A stretch of 64,000 nt of DNA from Diphasiastrum complanatum. Taxonomy: Eukaryota > Streptophyta > Lycopodiopsida > Lycopodiales > Lycopodiaceae. The stretch lies in NCBI GenBank assembly GCA_029204225.1, contig CM055106.1:43251003-43315002 (forward strand). Reading direction: 5' to 3'. This document shows positions 36,061 to 46,170 of the stretch, in pieces (the first letter of the stretch is position 1; every line of letters starts with the position of its first letter). The notes under the pieces were generated by a model that saw only the letters and a program-made list of their open reading frames with translations, was not told the DNA's origin and searched no databases. The position numbers and the translations under genes are program-made.

Positions 36061-37495
36061 ACAATCATAGAACTAAGATTGCATATTTGAAAAAAAAGAC
36101 TAACAATTGTGTACGAAACGATTTTCCTAACAAATAGGTGACCTACATTTGATGAATGTTTCCTACAATGAGTTTAATATTTTGATCATAAAATAACTCT
36201 ATCATTTGGAATTCTAAAGTTGACAAGGATTCAAGAATATTCACGAATAGTATTTACAATAATCATGATTAGTATTCAGATATTTTAGTATGCTCAATAT
36301 TCACAAGTATTTATGATCAATATATATTCACAAGTATTTATGATCAGTATTCACAATAATCACAATTAATATTTAAGATATTCACTTTTTAGTATTCACA
36401 ATCTTAGATAATCGTCGCCCATGATCAATACTATAGCCCTCAGGACACATCTTTGACAAGTCGATTAATTCTTCATCTAATATATGAAAGAGATTTTGTA
36501 TACATCCTACAAAAGACACTTTTAGAAACAATACAAATACATTGTCAAAAAATTTACCAAAGCAATTGAAGATTTTGAACCACGAGAACAAGTAGAGACA
36601 AATGAGACACAAGAGTATGTTGAGGAGTAGGAGCCAATGTCAAAGAATGACACATGAACTCTTTTCATTTGATGAATAGTACACGAGAATCACACTCATT
36701 AGCTATATTTGGTGTAGAATTCACATTAGATATACTTCATGTCGTAGCCAAAAGCCAAACACTAATATTGCAGGAGAACACCCTTAAGTCATTGTCACCT
36801 CCTACAAAGAACACATACAAACAGAAGCATTTGATGTTCTAAACTTATCTCACTTGGACCAACAATAGTGGAAAAACCATAGTATGTTTGAGATTTTTGA
36901 TTAGCTTTACAAAATATGATTTGCTACATCATCAAAATCATCCTCAGTGTCAATCAAATCATCTTCTCTTACTTCGATTAGATCCTTTTTTTTTCTTAAG
37001 ATCTATGTACAGAATCTAGGGCTTGTACTTTCATGGCTTCCTCTATCTTTTCATCTTCACTTTCCTCCCGAACAACATCAACTTGATTAGAAATTATCAT
37101 GAGTGAGGGTGCTGGCGACACCATCTTTATCTCTTGCTTCGTCATCATATGAGCTGGATTAACATCCTATTGTTGATTACAAACATCTTGAATTTCTTAA
37201 AAAAATGAGCTGATTTCATTATTAATTTCTTCGAAGGCATTATCGACAGTTGTTTTAATGTCTTTTCTACATAATGGCCAAATGCAAATAATTGCTTTCG
37301 CATTTTTTTAACCTTGTTTTTTGGATTATCTACTAAGTGAATTTGCATGTGGCAGCTAATGAGGGTAGATTACCACATGCAAATTATTGCTTTTGCAATT
37401 CTTTTAACCTTGTTTTTCTAGATTTTTGTGCTAAGTGAATCTGCATGTGGTAGATAATGAGGCCATATTACTGCACACATGCAATTTTTTCTACG
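36061..37495 (-). repeat. Repeat D, inverted copy
   Basis: Reverse complement of 15941-17364, with the minisatellite at about 36218-36400 and the CACATGCAAATT repeats at 37320-37450. It ends at TTTTTTCTACG, where GRP sequence begins. Confidence 0.6.
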
Positions 37496-38059
37496 ACAGC
37501 CAAAGTCGAAGTCCAGATCATGGATTAAATTCAATCGATCGAAAGAAATTTGGAATTGGACTTGACCTTGGTCATGAGAATAACAATATTGGATTGGGTC
37601 TCGGAAATGGCATCGGAGTGGGTCTAGAAAACGGTGCCGACACAGAAATTGGAACTCGAATAGGCGTTCGCATACTCAATGGAGCTACAAGTGCTCATGA
37701 TAGACGTTCTGGCTCTGGGAGCTGGAAATGCAAACGGTAGTGGTTCTGATTTAGGTGGCGAAGGTGCTGTTGGGCAAGGCGGTGGAGCTGGAGGTGGACA
37801 TATTGGTAGTGGTGCTACAGGTGGTTCTAAAGCTGGCAGTGGTCAAGGAAATAGAGCAGGAGGCGGTGGCTCAGGGGGAAACGAAAATGGAAATACTGTT
37901 ACTGGAAAAGGAGACGGTAATGGTAGTGGTAGCGGAAAAGGAAATACAAGTCGATTAATATTTCATCGAATATATGAAAGAGATTTTGTATACATCCTAC
38001 AAAAGACACTTTCGGAAACAATACAAATACATTGTCAAAAAATTTATCAAAACAATTGA
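37496..38059 (+). pseudogene. GRP copy 3, displaced 3' part with chimeric tail
   Basis: Begins within the codons for YADSQSRSPDHG (starting ACAGCCAAAGTCG) and runs through the glycine-rich domain to about 37955, then continues into repeat D sequence encoding TSRLIFHRIYERDF...YQNN. A small deletion near 37717 (SGSG joined to SWKCKR, loss of QDL) shifts the frame, so the two halves read in different frames (37435-37740 and 37679-38059). The signal-peptide half lies inverted at 38763-39029. The tail matches GRP copy 4. Confidence 0.75.
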
Positions 38060-38762
38060 AGATTTTGAACTACGAGACCAAGTAGAGACAACTGAGACAC
38101 AAGAGTATGTTGAAGAGTAGGAGCCAATGTCAGAAAAGAATGACACATGAACTCTTTTGATTTGATGAATAGTACACGAGAATCACACTCGCTAGCTATC
38201 TTTGGTGTAGAATTCACATTAGATGTACTTCATGTCTTAGCCAAAAACCAAACACTACTATTGCAGGAGAACACCCTTAAGTCATTGTCACCTCCTACAA
38301 AGAACACATACAAACAGAAGCATTTGATGTTCTAAACTTATCTCACTTGAACCAACAATAGTGGAAAAACCATAGTATGTTTGAAAGTTTGATTAGCTTT
38401 ACAAAATATGATTCGCTACATCATCAAAATCATCCTCAGTGTCAATCAAATCATCTTCTCTTACTTCGATTAGGTCCTTTTTTTTTCATAACATCTATGT
38501 AGAGAATCTAGGGCTTGTACTTTCATGGCTTCCTCTATCCTTTCATCTTCACTTTCCTCCTGAACAACATCAACTTGATCAGAAATTATCATGAGTGAGG
38601 GTGATGGCGACATCATCTTATCTCTTGCTTCGTCATCATATGAGTTGGATTAACATCCTATTGTTGATTACAAACATCTTGCATTTCTTCAAAAAATGAG
38701 TCTATTTCATTATTAATTTCTTCCAAGGCATTATCAGTAGTTGTTTTATTGTCTTTTCTACA
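38060..38762 (-). repeat. Repeat D, inverted, truncated copy
   Basis: Second copy of repeat D in this interval, following the GRP 3' part. It stops at TCTACAT, where inverted GRP 5' sequence starts. The matching sequence at 37265-37270 continues TCTACATAATGGCC, showing the truncation. Confidence 0.6.
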
Positions 38763-39029
38763 TACGTAGTATTTGGAATTATCAGAGCTGCCACCTCCGT
38801 GATCTGTACCAACAACATTCTTTTCTGTAAAATGTGATGATGCCTCGGACGTTGTTGCAGCAGCATTAGGTTGTGAGTAATGTGGAACCGTCCGCACGGG
38901 CTGAAAGGTGTTATCGCGGGCATGCACTAATTCCATACAAAGCAACCATATACAAGCGATGAAAAGCAATAACTTTCTATTAGCTACCTCATTTCTATCC
39001 ATCTTGCCAATTCGTACTACTATTGTCAT
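38763..39029 (-). pseudogene. GRP copy 3, 5' part with signal peptide, inverted
   Basis: Minus-strand frame with the same signal peptide (LLLFIACIWLLCMELVHA) and Ser/Thr/His-rich region up to NSKYY. It then runs into repeat D and continues open for 34 codons (CRKDNKTTTDNALEEI...) to a stop at 38658. Its own promoter (TATA at 39150-39158) is intact, so a short secreted protein without a glycine domain could be made. Confidence 0.7.
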
Positions 39030-39149
39030 GAAAGATTCAACAGATTCATAAACAATACTACAGAAATTGATCAGATATTGGCTCGTCGACTTGAGATGCT
39101 ATAATCCTTTGAAAAGCCTGACTGATAATGTTAGTCGAGAGTTAGAGCT

Positions 39150-39158
39150 TAATTTATA
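39150..39158 (-). promoter_or_regulatory. TATA box of GRP copy 3
   Basis: Minus strand TATAAATTA, same context as the other copies. Confidence 0.6.
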
Positions 39159-39625
39159 CCACCTCGCTCGGTCTCGCTCGCTGCAATTTCCTCCAGGCTG
39201 CTCCACTAAGACTCCACAACCTAATCGTCTAGATCTTCTGGCCCTACAATACACAAAATTCTCGATGAATCATCATCATCTGGGGCTTGAGGCGGAGTTG
39301 ATACACCAGTGCTAGCATAGCAAGGAGACGCTAAAATATCTTTTCAAGGCCTTTCCACTCAAATATCTTCCTCTACACTAAAATATCTTTTCAAGGCCTT
39401 TCCACTCATTTTTGTCTAAGTACTATTGGCATTCGCATCTTCACAGCTTGGGGGGACTCAAATGCACTCCTCTCAAATGGAATCTCTACTTGAGGTCCCC
39501 CATATGCATCCGAGGACGTTTCGCTGAGGAAGGTCTTTCATCCAAGAATGGTAGCCTAAGGCAGAAGGTCCCTCCTACCATGGAACAGTCAAGGATGCGG
39601 ATCTTCCTCGACATGCAGGTTTCGA
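39159..39625 (-). promoter_or_regulatory. Upstream region of GRP copy 3
   Basis: Inverted equivalent of 3790-4227. It ends at about 39617-39625 (GACATGCAGGTTTCGATGAGG), where the FAR1-like ORF segment is joined with loss of the intervening ~500 bp and its GA tract. Confidence 0.5.
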
Positions 39626-39647
39626 TGAGGTAGCCATATTCGTTGGT

Positions 39648-39896
39648 CTACAATTGAGTCGTACGGGTGTCTAGGAAAGGCTTAATAACACTATGGGCCA
39701 CCTTATGAGATGGATTGGACCTAGGGCCAGAAACTATCCCTACAACAACAAGGGCGGCCTCAGCCACATGCAGCTTGTGCACTACACCTTGGTACTTAAC
39801 ATAAAACTTCGCCTTGGCCTCATCCCAAGTGTCAAAAGCACTTATAGACTCCATACTGATTTTGTTTGAGGATACAGTGGTGAGTGGCCATGTCAC
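39648..39896 (-). pseudogene. Short ORF with weak FAR1-like motif, copy 3
   Basis: 82 codons; the internal Met of SISMAFDTW is deleted. It abuts truncated LTR-A at about 39890. Confidence 0.25.
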
Positions 39897-40550
39897 AGTT
39901 CATTTCAGTACTTTGCAGTAACTACACTACTTCACGCTCGTTGCCCACACAATTGTTATTACTGTTACATGTATATATACATAACAACAACACACTAAGG
40001 ATAGTGATGATAGTGATGATGAAGAAGAGTTTATTAGTGGAAGTGTGATTCAGAGTTCTTTCGTGAACTCCATTGCATAAGAATTATCTGATTCCATAGG
40101 ATCAAAGATTTTAGAGAGAGTGAAAGTAATTCAAGAAGTAGAGATAGTATTCAATCGTTAACTAGCGTAGTAAGATTACAACACAAAGTGCGCTATATTA
40201 CTGTGAACTATTCTCGGGCACAGGATCGTGATTTGATTGTTGTATTTAGAACAACTTAATTCAAATTATTTATTTTGTTGTGTGCTCCACTGTGAAAGCT
40301 TTCTGATAATTTCTCTCTCACTCACTGATATTCACTCCATGACTCGCTCATAATATCCAATCTCAAAGGAAGCATGGCTGTCTTAGACGCCTAACTGTTT
40401 TGCTCCCTTCATGGTTGTCTTTGACACCTACAAGATATTCCTCCAGTCGATCTAAGTTATAGTCTGAATCTATAGTTTGGTAGAGATCCTATTATAATTT
40501 GCATATTTAGTTTGCTCTAATCATTCCGCATACATACAAGAAATCCAACG
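39889..40550 (+). mobile_element. LTR-A, 5'-truncated (middle COPIA-A)
   Basis: The downstream two thirds of LTR-A (from CACAGTTCATTTCAG) ending GAAATCCAACG at 40550. The start with the GTCGA-rich region is missing. The terminal CA has mutated to CG. Confidence 0.75.
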
Positions 40551-40553
40551 AGC

Positions 40554-40564
40554 TGCTATCAGAG
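40554..40564 (+). other. Primer-binding site, mutated
   Basis: TGCTATCAGAG: one mismatch to the tRNA-iMet site found in both palindrome arms. Confidence 0.7.
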
Positions 40565-40685
40565 TAATACAAACCAACTAGTTGGTATCAGACCAGTAGG
40601 AACCCAACAAGTTGGTATCAAAACCATTGTTCCAAACTGTTATTGGTATTCAAGACTATCTTTACAATTTCTTGGATCATTCATC

Positions 40686-41680
40686 ATGGAAGGTACATCT
40701 TCAAAAATCTGCTTGTTCAATAAGTTCATCGATGATGAATTCCACATGTGGAAATTCAAAATAAAAATGATACTCAATGAAAAATAACTTTTGCCTTCAT
40801 CTTCTAAATGGTGAATTGACCTTGCTTAAGGATGTATTTTATGTACCCAAATTGACAAAGAATTTACTATTAGTATGCAAGCTCGCAGATCAGGCCTGTA
40901 GAGCCTTGTTCAATTCGACAATGTACTATTCTTGATAAGAACTGTAAAGAAGGCCTCTCTAAAAATATAGAAGGCAATTTGTACATTTTGAGTCATGAAT
41001 ATGCACTTAATGTGAGTACTTCAAATGCTCAATTATGGCATCAAAGGTTAGGACACTTAAACATGAGATCTATCTTGTATATGCATCATAATAGTATCAA
41101 GAATCTAAATATTAATGTTGCCTCCACTAACATTCGACATGTCTGTGAGATGTGCCTACTAGGCAAACAACCTAGATCAAGATTTCCGAGGGGACAAGCC
41201 ACTAGAGCTAAGTCCATTTTAGAATTGATACATAGTCATTTGTGTGGCCCTATGAGTATTCCCTCTCTGGGTTCAACACACTATTTATTCATTTTTATCA
41301 ATGACTGTTCAAGATTCACCAGTATTATGTTCATTAAGAACAAGTCTGAGGCATTTAACCGTTTCAAAGAATTCAAGCAACTTGCTGAGACACAGACTGG
41401 TCAAAGATTCAAGACCCTGCGTACAAACAGTGGTGGAGAGTTCTTGTTATACGAAATGTTTGACTACCTATCATTACGAGACACTCATCATCAGTTAACC
41501 ACCAGCTACACACCACAGCAAAATGGAGTAGCCAAAAGTAAGAACCGAACATTACTTAATGCAGCATGATCAATGTCGTCAAATGCTCAGCTCCCCAAGA
41601 ATTTTTGGGCTGAAGCGGTTTCAACAGCTGGCTATCTACAAAACTATTCAAGCATCAAAGTAGTCGATCCAAGAACTTCC
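40686..41680 (+). pseudogene. COPIA-A gag stub, pre-integrase and integrase (middle copy)
   Basis: ATG at 40686 opens a 33-codon gag start (FHMWKFKIKMIL, then stop), after which most of gag and protease are deleted. 40979-41569 is a 196-codon open frame with GAG-pre-integrase (LWHQRLGHLNMRSI), the zinc-finger Cys pair (CEMC) and the integrase core. Catalytic positions are H (codon 41237-41239), N (41426-41428) and K (41534-41536), spaced H-x62-N-x35-K, exactly the DD35E spacing but with all three residues replaced. A stop follows at NAA-stop-SMSSNAQL, also shared by all copies. Unlike the arms, the integrase is not tandemly duplicated here. Catalytically dead. Confidence 0.85.
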
Positions 41681-42594
41681 TGTAGGAAAAGTTTTGCGAA
41701 TTCTTCCTCAGAGAACAGAATTAGAGGTTCAACAAATCACACCAATATCAGCGTTTTAATCATGCTTGAATCATATCTATGTACTAATAGAGCAATTCTA
41801 TTATGATTGAATTATGCGTGAATCTGATAGACTATGTGATAAACAATTAGATAATCTAATAAATGACTGAAACTCTGATCAGAAAACAATTTTTTATAAT
41901 TCTGAGTCTGAATCGATATACATTTCTTGCTGCCTTGTGGTATCTCTCCTACAAAGAGTACGTAAGTGCGAAAGTGCATACGTAAATAAATCAGTCTGAA
42001 TGTAAGTCTGAGCTTAAATCTAAGAGTCTATTTTATTACTATAAGTGCACATGTATTTATATTAGCACAGGATAGGTCCTTTGGCCTTTTTTATTCTATA
42101 ACAGAATCCATTTGTTTTCACGGTTGATATTCAACAACGTTTTGGTTTCTCAGAGTCGAAAGATTATCGAAAGATTCGCGATAGATTCTTGACAAATTCT
42201 CGCAAGATTTTTGAAAGATTTTTGAATGATTATCTGTTCATGACAAATTTGTTGTTCTCGAAAGATTTGCGACAATATTTTGTTCACAATAGTATCTTTG
42301 ACAGTTTCTGCTTCGCGACAGTCTTCTTTTGAGACAAGTTTGCGATAATTTCGAGCTTTGAGCTTCAAGTTTGAACAAGGAATTGGTCGTGACAGTTTCA
42401 CGACAATTATTTGTTCGAGTTTATGTTCAAGCTTCTCAATTTCGTGAATTGTTCGAGTTTGTGTTCAAGCTTCTCAATTTCGCGAATTCTTCGAGTTCAT
42501 GTTTCGCGAATTGTTCGAGTTTCGAGTTTCTTTTCAATTTCAGTACTGTGCACTTTGTTGGTAGAATCGAGACTTTTCTGTGAGTTATTTTACA
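41681..42594 (-). mobile_element. LTR-C solo LTR (middle copy)
   Basis: Plus strand TGTAGGAAAAG to TTTTACA; it reads on the minus strand (TATA segment near 42055-42065). Flanks CTTCC and CTTCT. The same insertion point as in the other COPIA-A copies. Confidence 0.65.
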
Positions 42595-44135
42595 CTTCTT
42601 TCAAAATCTTCCATGGCTACAAACCAAGTCTGAAGCACCTTCGAGTGTTTGGCTGTCTTTGTTATGTGCATATTCCTTCTGATCTAAGAAAGAAGCTTGA
42701 CCCTGTCAGCTCCAGAAGTATCTTTATTGGATACTCGACATCACACAACACTTGTCGAATCTATGATGTCGAGTCAAGTTGCATCTCAGTCAACAGTCTA
42801 GATGTTGTCTTCTTTGAAGAAAAAATCTACGACTTCAAGTAGAAGCAGACAATGCAAGAGTCATTTCAAATGACTCCCATCACCATCGATAGACCTCGAC
42901 CTACGACTGTTCCGACAATCGAAGATACCCATGTCGCACAACAAGGAGAATCATCATCTCAGCAATTGACTTTTGTTCGAAGATCTGCCCAACATCGACA
43001 AGAGCCTGATTGTTACATCCCTTAGGCATTCATCAGTTATGATGGACCTACCTTAGCTGCAAAAGCATTGTCGAATTCGAAAGTAGACAACTGGCGCACT
43101 GCCATGCATGTATAATTTACTGATCAAGAACAAGACCTAGCATCTTGTTGAAGCTCCTCCTAATGCAAAGATTATCGACACTAAGTGGATCTTTAAGTTG
43201 AAGTTCAATCCACACGATTTGACAGCCAAATGGAAAGCTCGACTAGTTGTGAAAGGATACGAACAAACCTATGCAATTGACTACACAGAGACAGACTTTC
43301 AGTCCAGTTGTAAGACTTCAGTCAATTTGGTCTTTACTTGCTATCGCAGCTGCCGAAGATCTAGAAGTTCACCAGAGAGATGTTCAGACTGCTTTTCTGA
43401 ATGGATACATATAAGAAAATATTTACATCTAGCAACCCAAAGGTTACATCCTTCAAGGCCAAGAACAAAAAGTGTGTAAGTTGCAGAAAGCTCTCTACAG
43501 GCTAAAGCAAGCTCCAAGGGCCTTGTTCAATAGAATCAATCAATTACTTCATGAGACAAAGTCGCTATTGTGGAAGAAATTCAAAATGACCGATTCAGGC
43601 CCTATACATTACCTTCTCGGAATCAAGATAACCAAAGAAAGAGTAAACAGAAGTATTACGACAAGCCAAAAAAGGTAACCAGTGTACTCTACAGGTATGG
43701 CATGGAAAACTACAAGTCGATAGACTCGCCTATGGATCTAGGATTCAAATTGTCGAAGGACATGTGTCGACGACTGAAGTAGAGAAGAAGATGTGCAAAT
43801 ACCCCTATCAGTCGATAGTTGGATTGATCATGTATGCCATGGTCTGCACATGACCTGATCTTGCCTATGCAGTTAGCACATTGGCACAAGCATTACTAAG
43901 AGTATTAAGATACATTCAAGCGTCTAAGCACTATGCTCTATGATGATAATAAAAACTCAGAAGACACTCTAACATTACCTTCTTGTTCGACTTTGATTGG
44001 GCCGGTAATGTGGACACACGACAATCCACGTCTGGCTAGCTTTGCTTTCTAGCAAGAGGACCTATTTCATGGAATAGTCGAAGGCATAAATGCATTTCTT
44101 TGTCTTCCACAGAGTCCAAATATGTTGCAGCTAGC
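42595..44135 (+). pseudogene. COPIA-A region between integrase and RT, RT and RNase H start (middle copy)
   Basis: FKIFHGYKPSLKHLRVFGCL, RSIFIGYSTSHNTCRIYD and DVVFFEEKIYDFK are followed by RT with KLNPH-type sequence, KARLVVKGYEQTYAIDYT, then frameshifted VHQ-DVQTAF. The segment carrying the YFDD active site is deleted (RINQLLHETK joins directly). The RNase H start (TESKYVAAS) ends at LTR-B. Dead by deletion, stops and frameshifts. Confidence 0.8.
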
Positions 44136-44454
44136 TGTTGGAGGGCTCTCGAAGAAATTAAGTGCGGAATAAGAAACACAACTCCAACATAGAGAACTTT
44201 AACATGATCAGCTTTACCAAACTACAATGTCAACATTGACTTAGATCAAATGGGGGAATGTCTGGTAGGTGTTAAAGACAACCATGAAGGGAGTGAAAAA
44301 TAATTAAGTGTCTGAGATAACCATGTTTCCTTTGAGATTAGCCATTCCGAATTGAGTGAGTGTCAATTGAGAAAGAAAATTATCAGAAAGCATTCATAGT
44401 AGAATAGTCAAGAGAAAATAGAGAATCTGAATTAGGTTGTTGTAAATACAACAT
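44136..44454 (-). mobile_element. LTR-B, truncated (middle copy)
   Basis: Starts TGTTGGAGGGCTCTCG at the usual RNase H site and stops at GTTGTTGTAAATACAAC, where gypsy sequence begins. Confidence 0.7.
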
Positions 44455-44900
44455 GCTCACAATTTTCAAAAATGATTTTTCCAGTACTCCAGTTATGAAT
44501 TGCTTGCGCAACTCGTAACCATGGTCGTTCCAATAGAACTCGGTAAACATTAGGCGCTTCTGGTAAGTCCATCACTACGAAAGTATTGACGAACTGTACT
44601 CCTGCAATCTTGACAGGTATATCTTCCACCATTCCTTGTGGACGAACTGTCGTTTGATCAGCTAGCTTAATAGCAAAAGTAGCAGGTTTGATCTTTGTAA
44701 GGCCCCATTTTGCACATAACTTTATAGAGATCAGGTTAACTCCTGAACCACCATCTATCATGTCTGCTTCTTTAGGAAATTGTTTATGCTGTATCGGCAG
44801 AATAATATTTCCTTTGTTCACTTTCCCAAGCGGCTCCAACATGGAGTACTTCATTAGATTCTTCAAATCCAGCACAAAAAAGTGGCTCCTGATGGACTTC
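44455..44900 (-). pseudogene. Ty3/gypsy aspartic protease domain
   Basis: Minus-strand frame containing the retropepsin-like core: MIDGGSGVNLISI (active-site region, D-G-G-S/T type), hydrophobic strands (IPVKIAGVQFVNTFVVMDL) and VLLERPWLRVAQAIHNWSTGKIIF, the typical 'LGRPWL' end. It would process the Gag-Pol polyprotein. It is cut at 44455, so RT, RNase H and integrase of this element are absent. A stop separates it from upstream gag. Confidence 0.75.
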
Positions 44901-46170
44901 TGGTTCTTCTTGAGCTAACTTTTGTGCTAAGACTTATTTTGCTTTTGGCACCAACTTCAGAAGCTCTCCCAATGAAATATTGATCTTGCTAGACAAAATG
45001 TTTATGAGTAGTTCCGTATGCGCTGCTTCCGGTTCAGTCATCTTGAAGGGTTCTTCAAGATGATGTAATTGATCATTCATATCCGTACGTAAATTTCTTG
45101 GTGGCTGCAATGGTGAAGACTGAACTTCAGCTGTTGCTTTAGCAGATTCAGGCTCCTCTTCTCCTTGCAGATGTCTAATCCACTGCCTCATATCCTCATA
45201 TCTTCATTTTTTTGCACTAAGATTTGGATAGACTCTTGATGTTGTTGGTGTGTCATTTAGTGGTATAGAATCAGCAGGTACGGGATCCACTACTTGTTCT
45301 TTTTGCTTCTGTGCTCTGGTAACCACCATCAAGGGTGCACTTGGTTTATTCTGAGCTACTGGTCTTTGCTTGATTGTTATCAAAATTTATAGGTGTTGTA
45401 GCTAGTGGTGGCTTCGGTCTTGCTGGACAGTCTTTATAGCAATGCCCATAACCACAGTCACAACAGAATGGTACAAATTTTTCTTTATTTGGGCATTCTG
45501 CAACTCTGTGATTTTCTCCACATGCAAAGCATCCAAGTGGTGCTCTGGTCCAATTTTTAGAGGCTTGTTGTTGAGCGGCAGCATAAATGGCATACTATTC
45601 TAAAGATCCACTTGCTTGATCATTTCCATAGTTCCATTGCTCAGCACTTCTGTAAGGTTCAAGTTCCATCAAATTGGCTAGAGGAGCAGAGTGCTTTGGT
45701 GGGGGCATAAAGTTAAATATTTCGGGTATCCAACAGCAGGTTGTCGAGGTCTTGTTGCTGGATTTCCTCCATACTGTGGTTCTCGATATCCCATTTGTGC
45801 ATATCGTTGCTGAATTATCCGAGGGTTGAAGTTGCAAAAAACAGTCTCATTGTCAGGTGAATTACACATATGGCAAACTCTGATTTCTATTCGTTTTTTA
45901 AACTGAGAACACTTGTTCACTTTGTGATTTCCTATACAAATATAACACCAAACATTTTTCTTGGTAGGAAAAGTCTTTGCAAGATTTTCAGGTTCCTTCT
46001 TTGCTTGTCAGTGGAAATTTTCCAATGCTTTGATCTTCTCATCAAATTGCGACTACAACTTTTCCATCTGTTTCTACTGATTATTCCCAAGTTTCTCGAA
46101 CTCATTGAGCATCATTTCTGCAGTCCCTTATGCTTGGTTTCGGCATTGAACTAAGAAGCTAATATTCAAG
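44901..46170 (-). pseudogene. Ty3/gypsy gag with zinc knuckles, frameshifted
   Basis: Minus strand, in order: a knuckle CYICIGNHKVNKC (near 45905-45945), CHMCNSPDNETVFC, a Gln/Pro/Gly-rich linker, then knuckles CFACGENHRVAEC and CCDCGYGHCYKDC (about 45425-45535), then a Glu/Pro-rich spacer. The three full knuckles have CX2CX3HX4C spacing, one residue shorter than the canonical CX2CX4HX4C. They would bind element RNA for packaging. The frame is broken at several points (breaks near 45193, 45595 and 45680), so no full gag is made. The N-terminal capsid part is not convincingly visible. Confidence 0.65.

Noticed and set aside
37020-37490. CRISPR-like spaced short repeats (CACATGCAAATT / CTAAGTGAATTTGC)
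   Set aside because: Two to three imperfect copies within an AT-rich plant repeat, with no regular spacer length; eukaryotic context.
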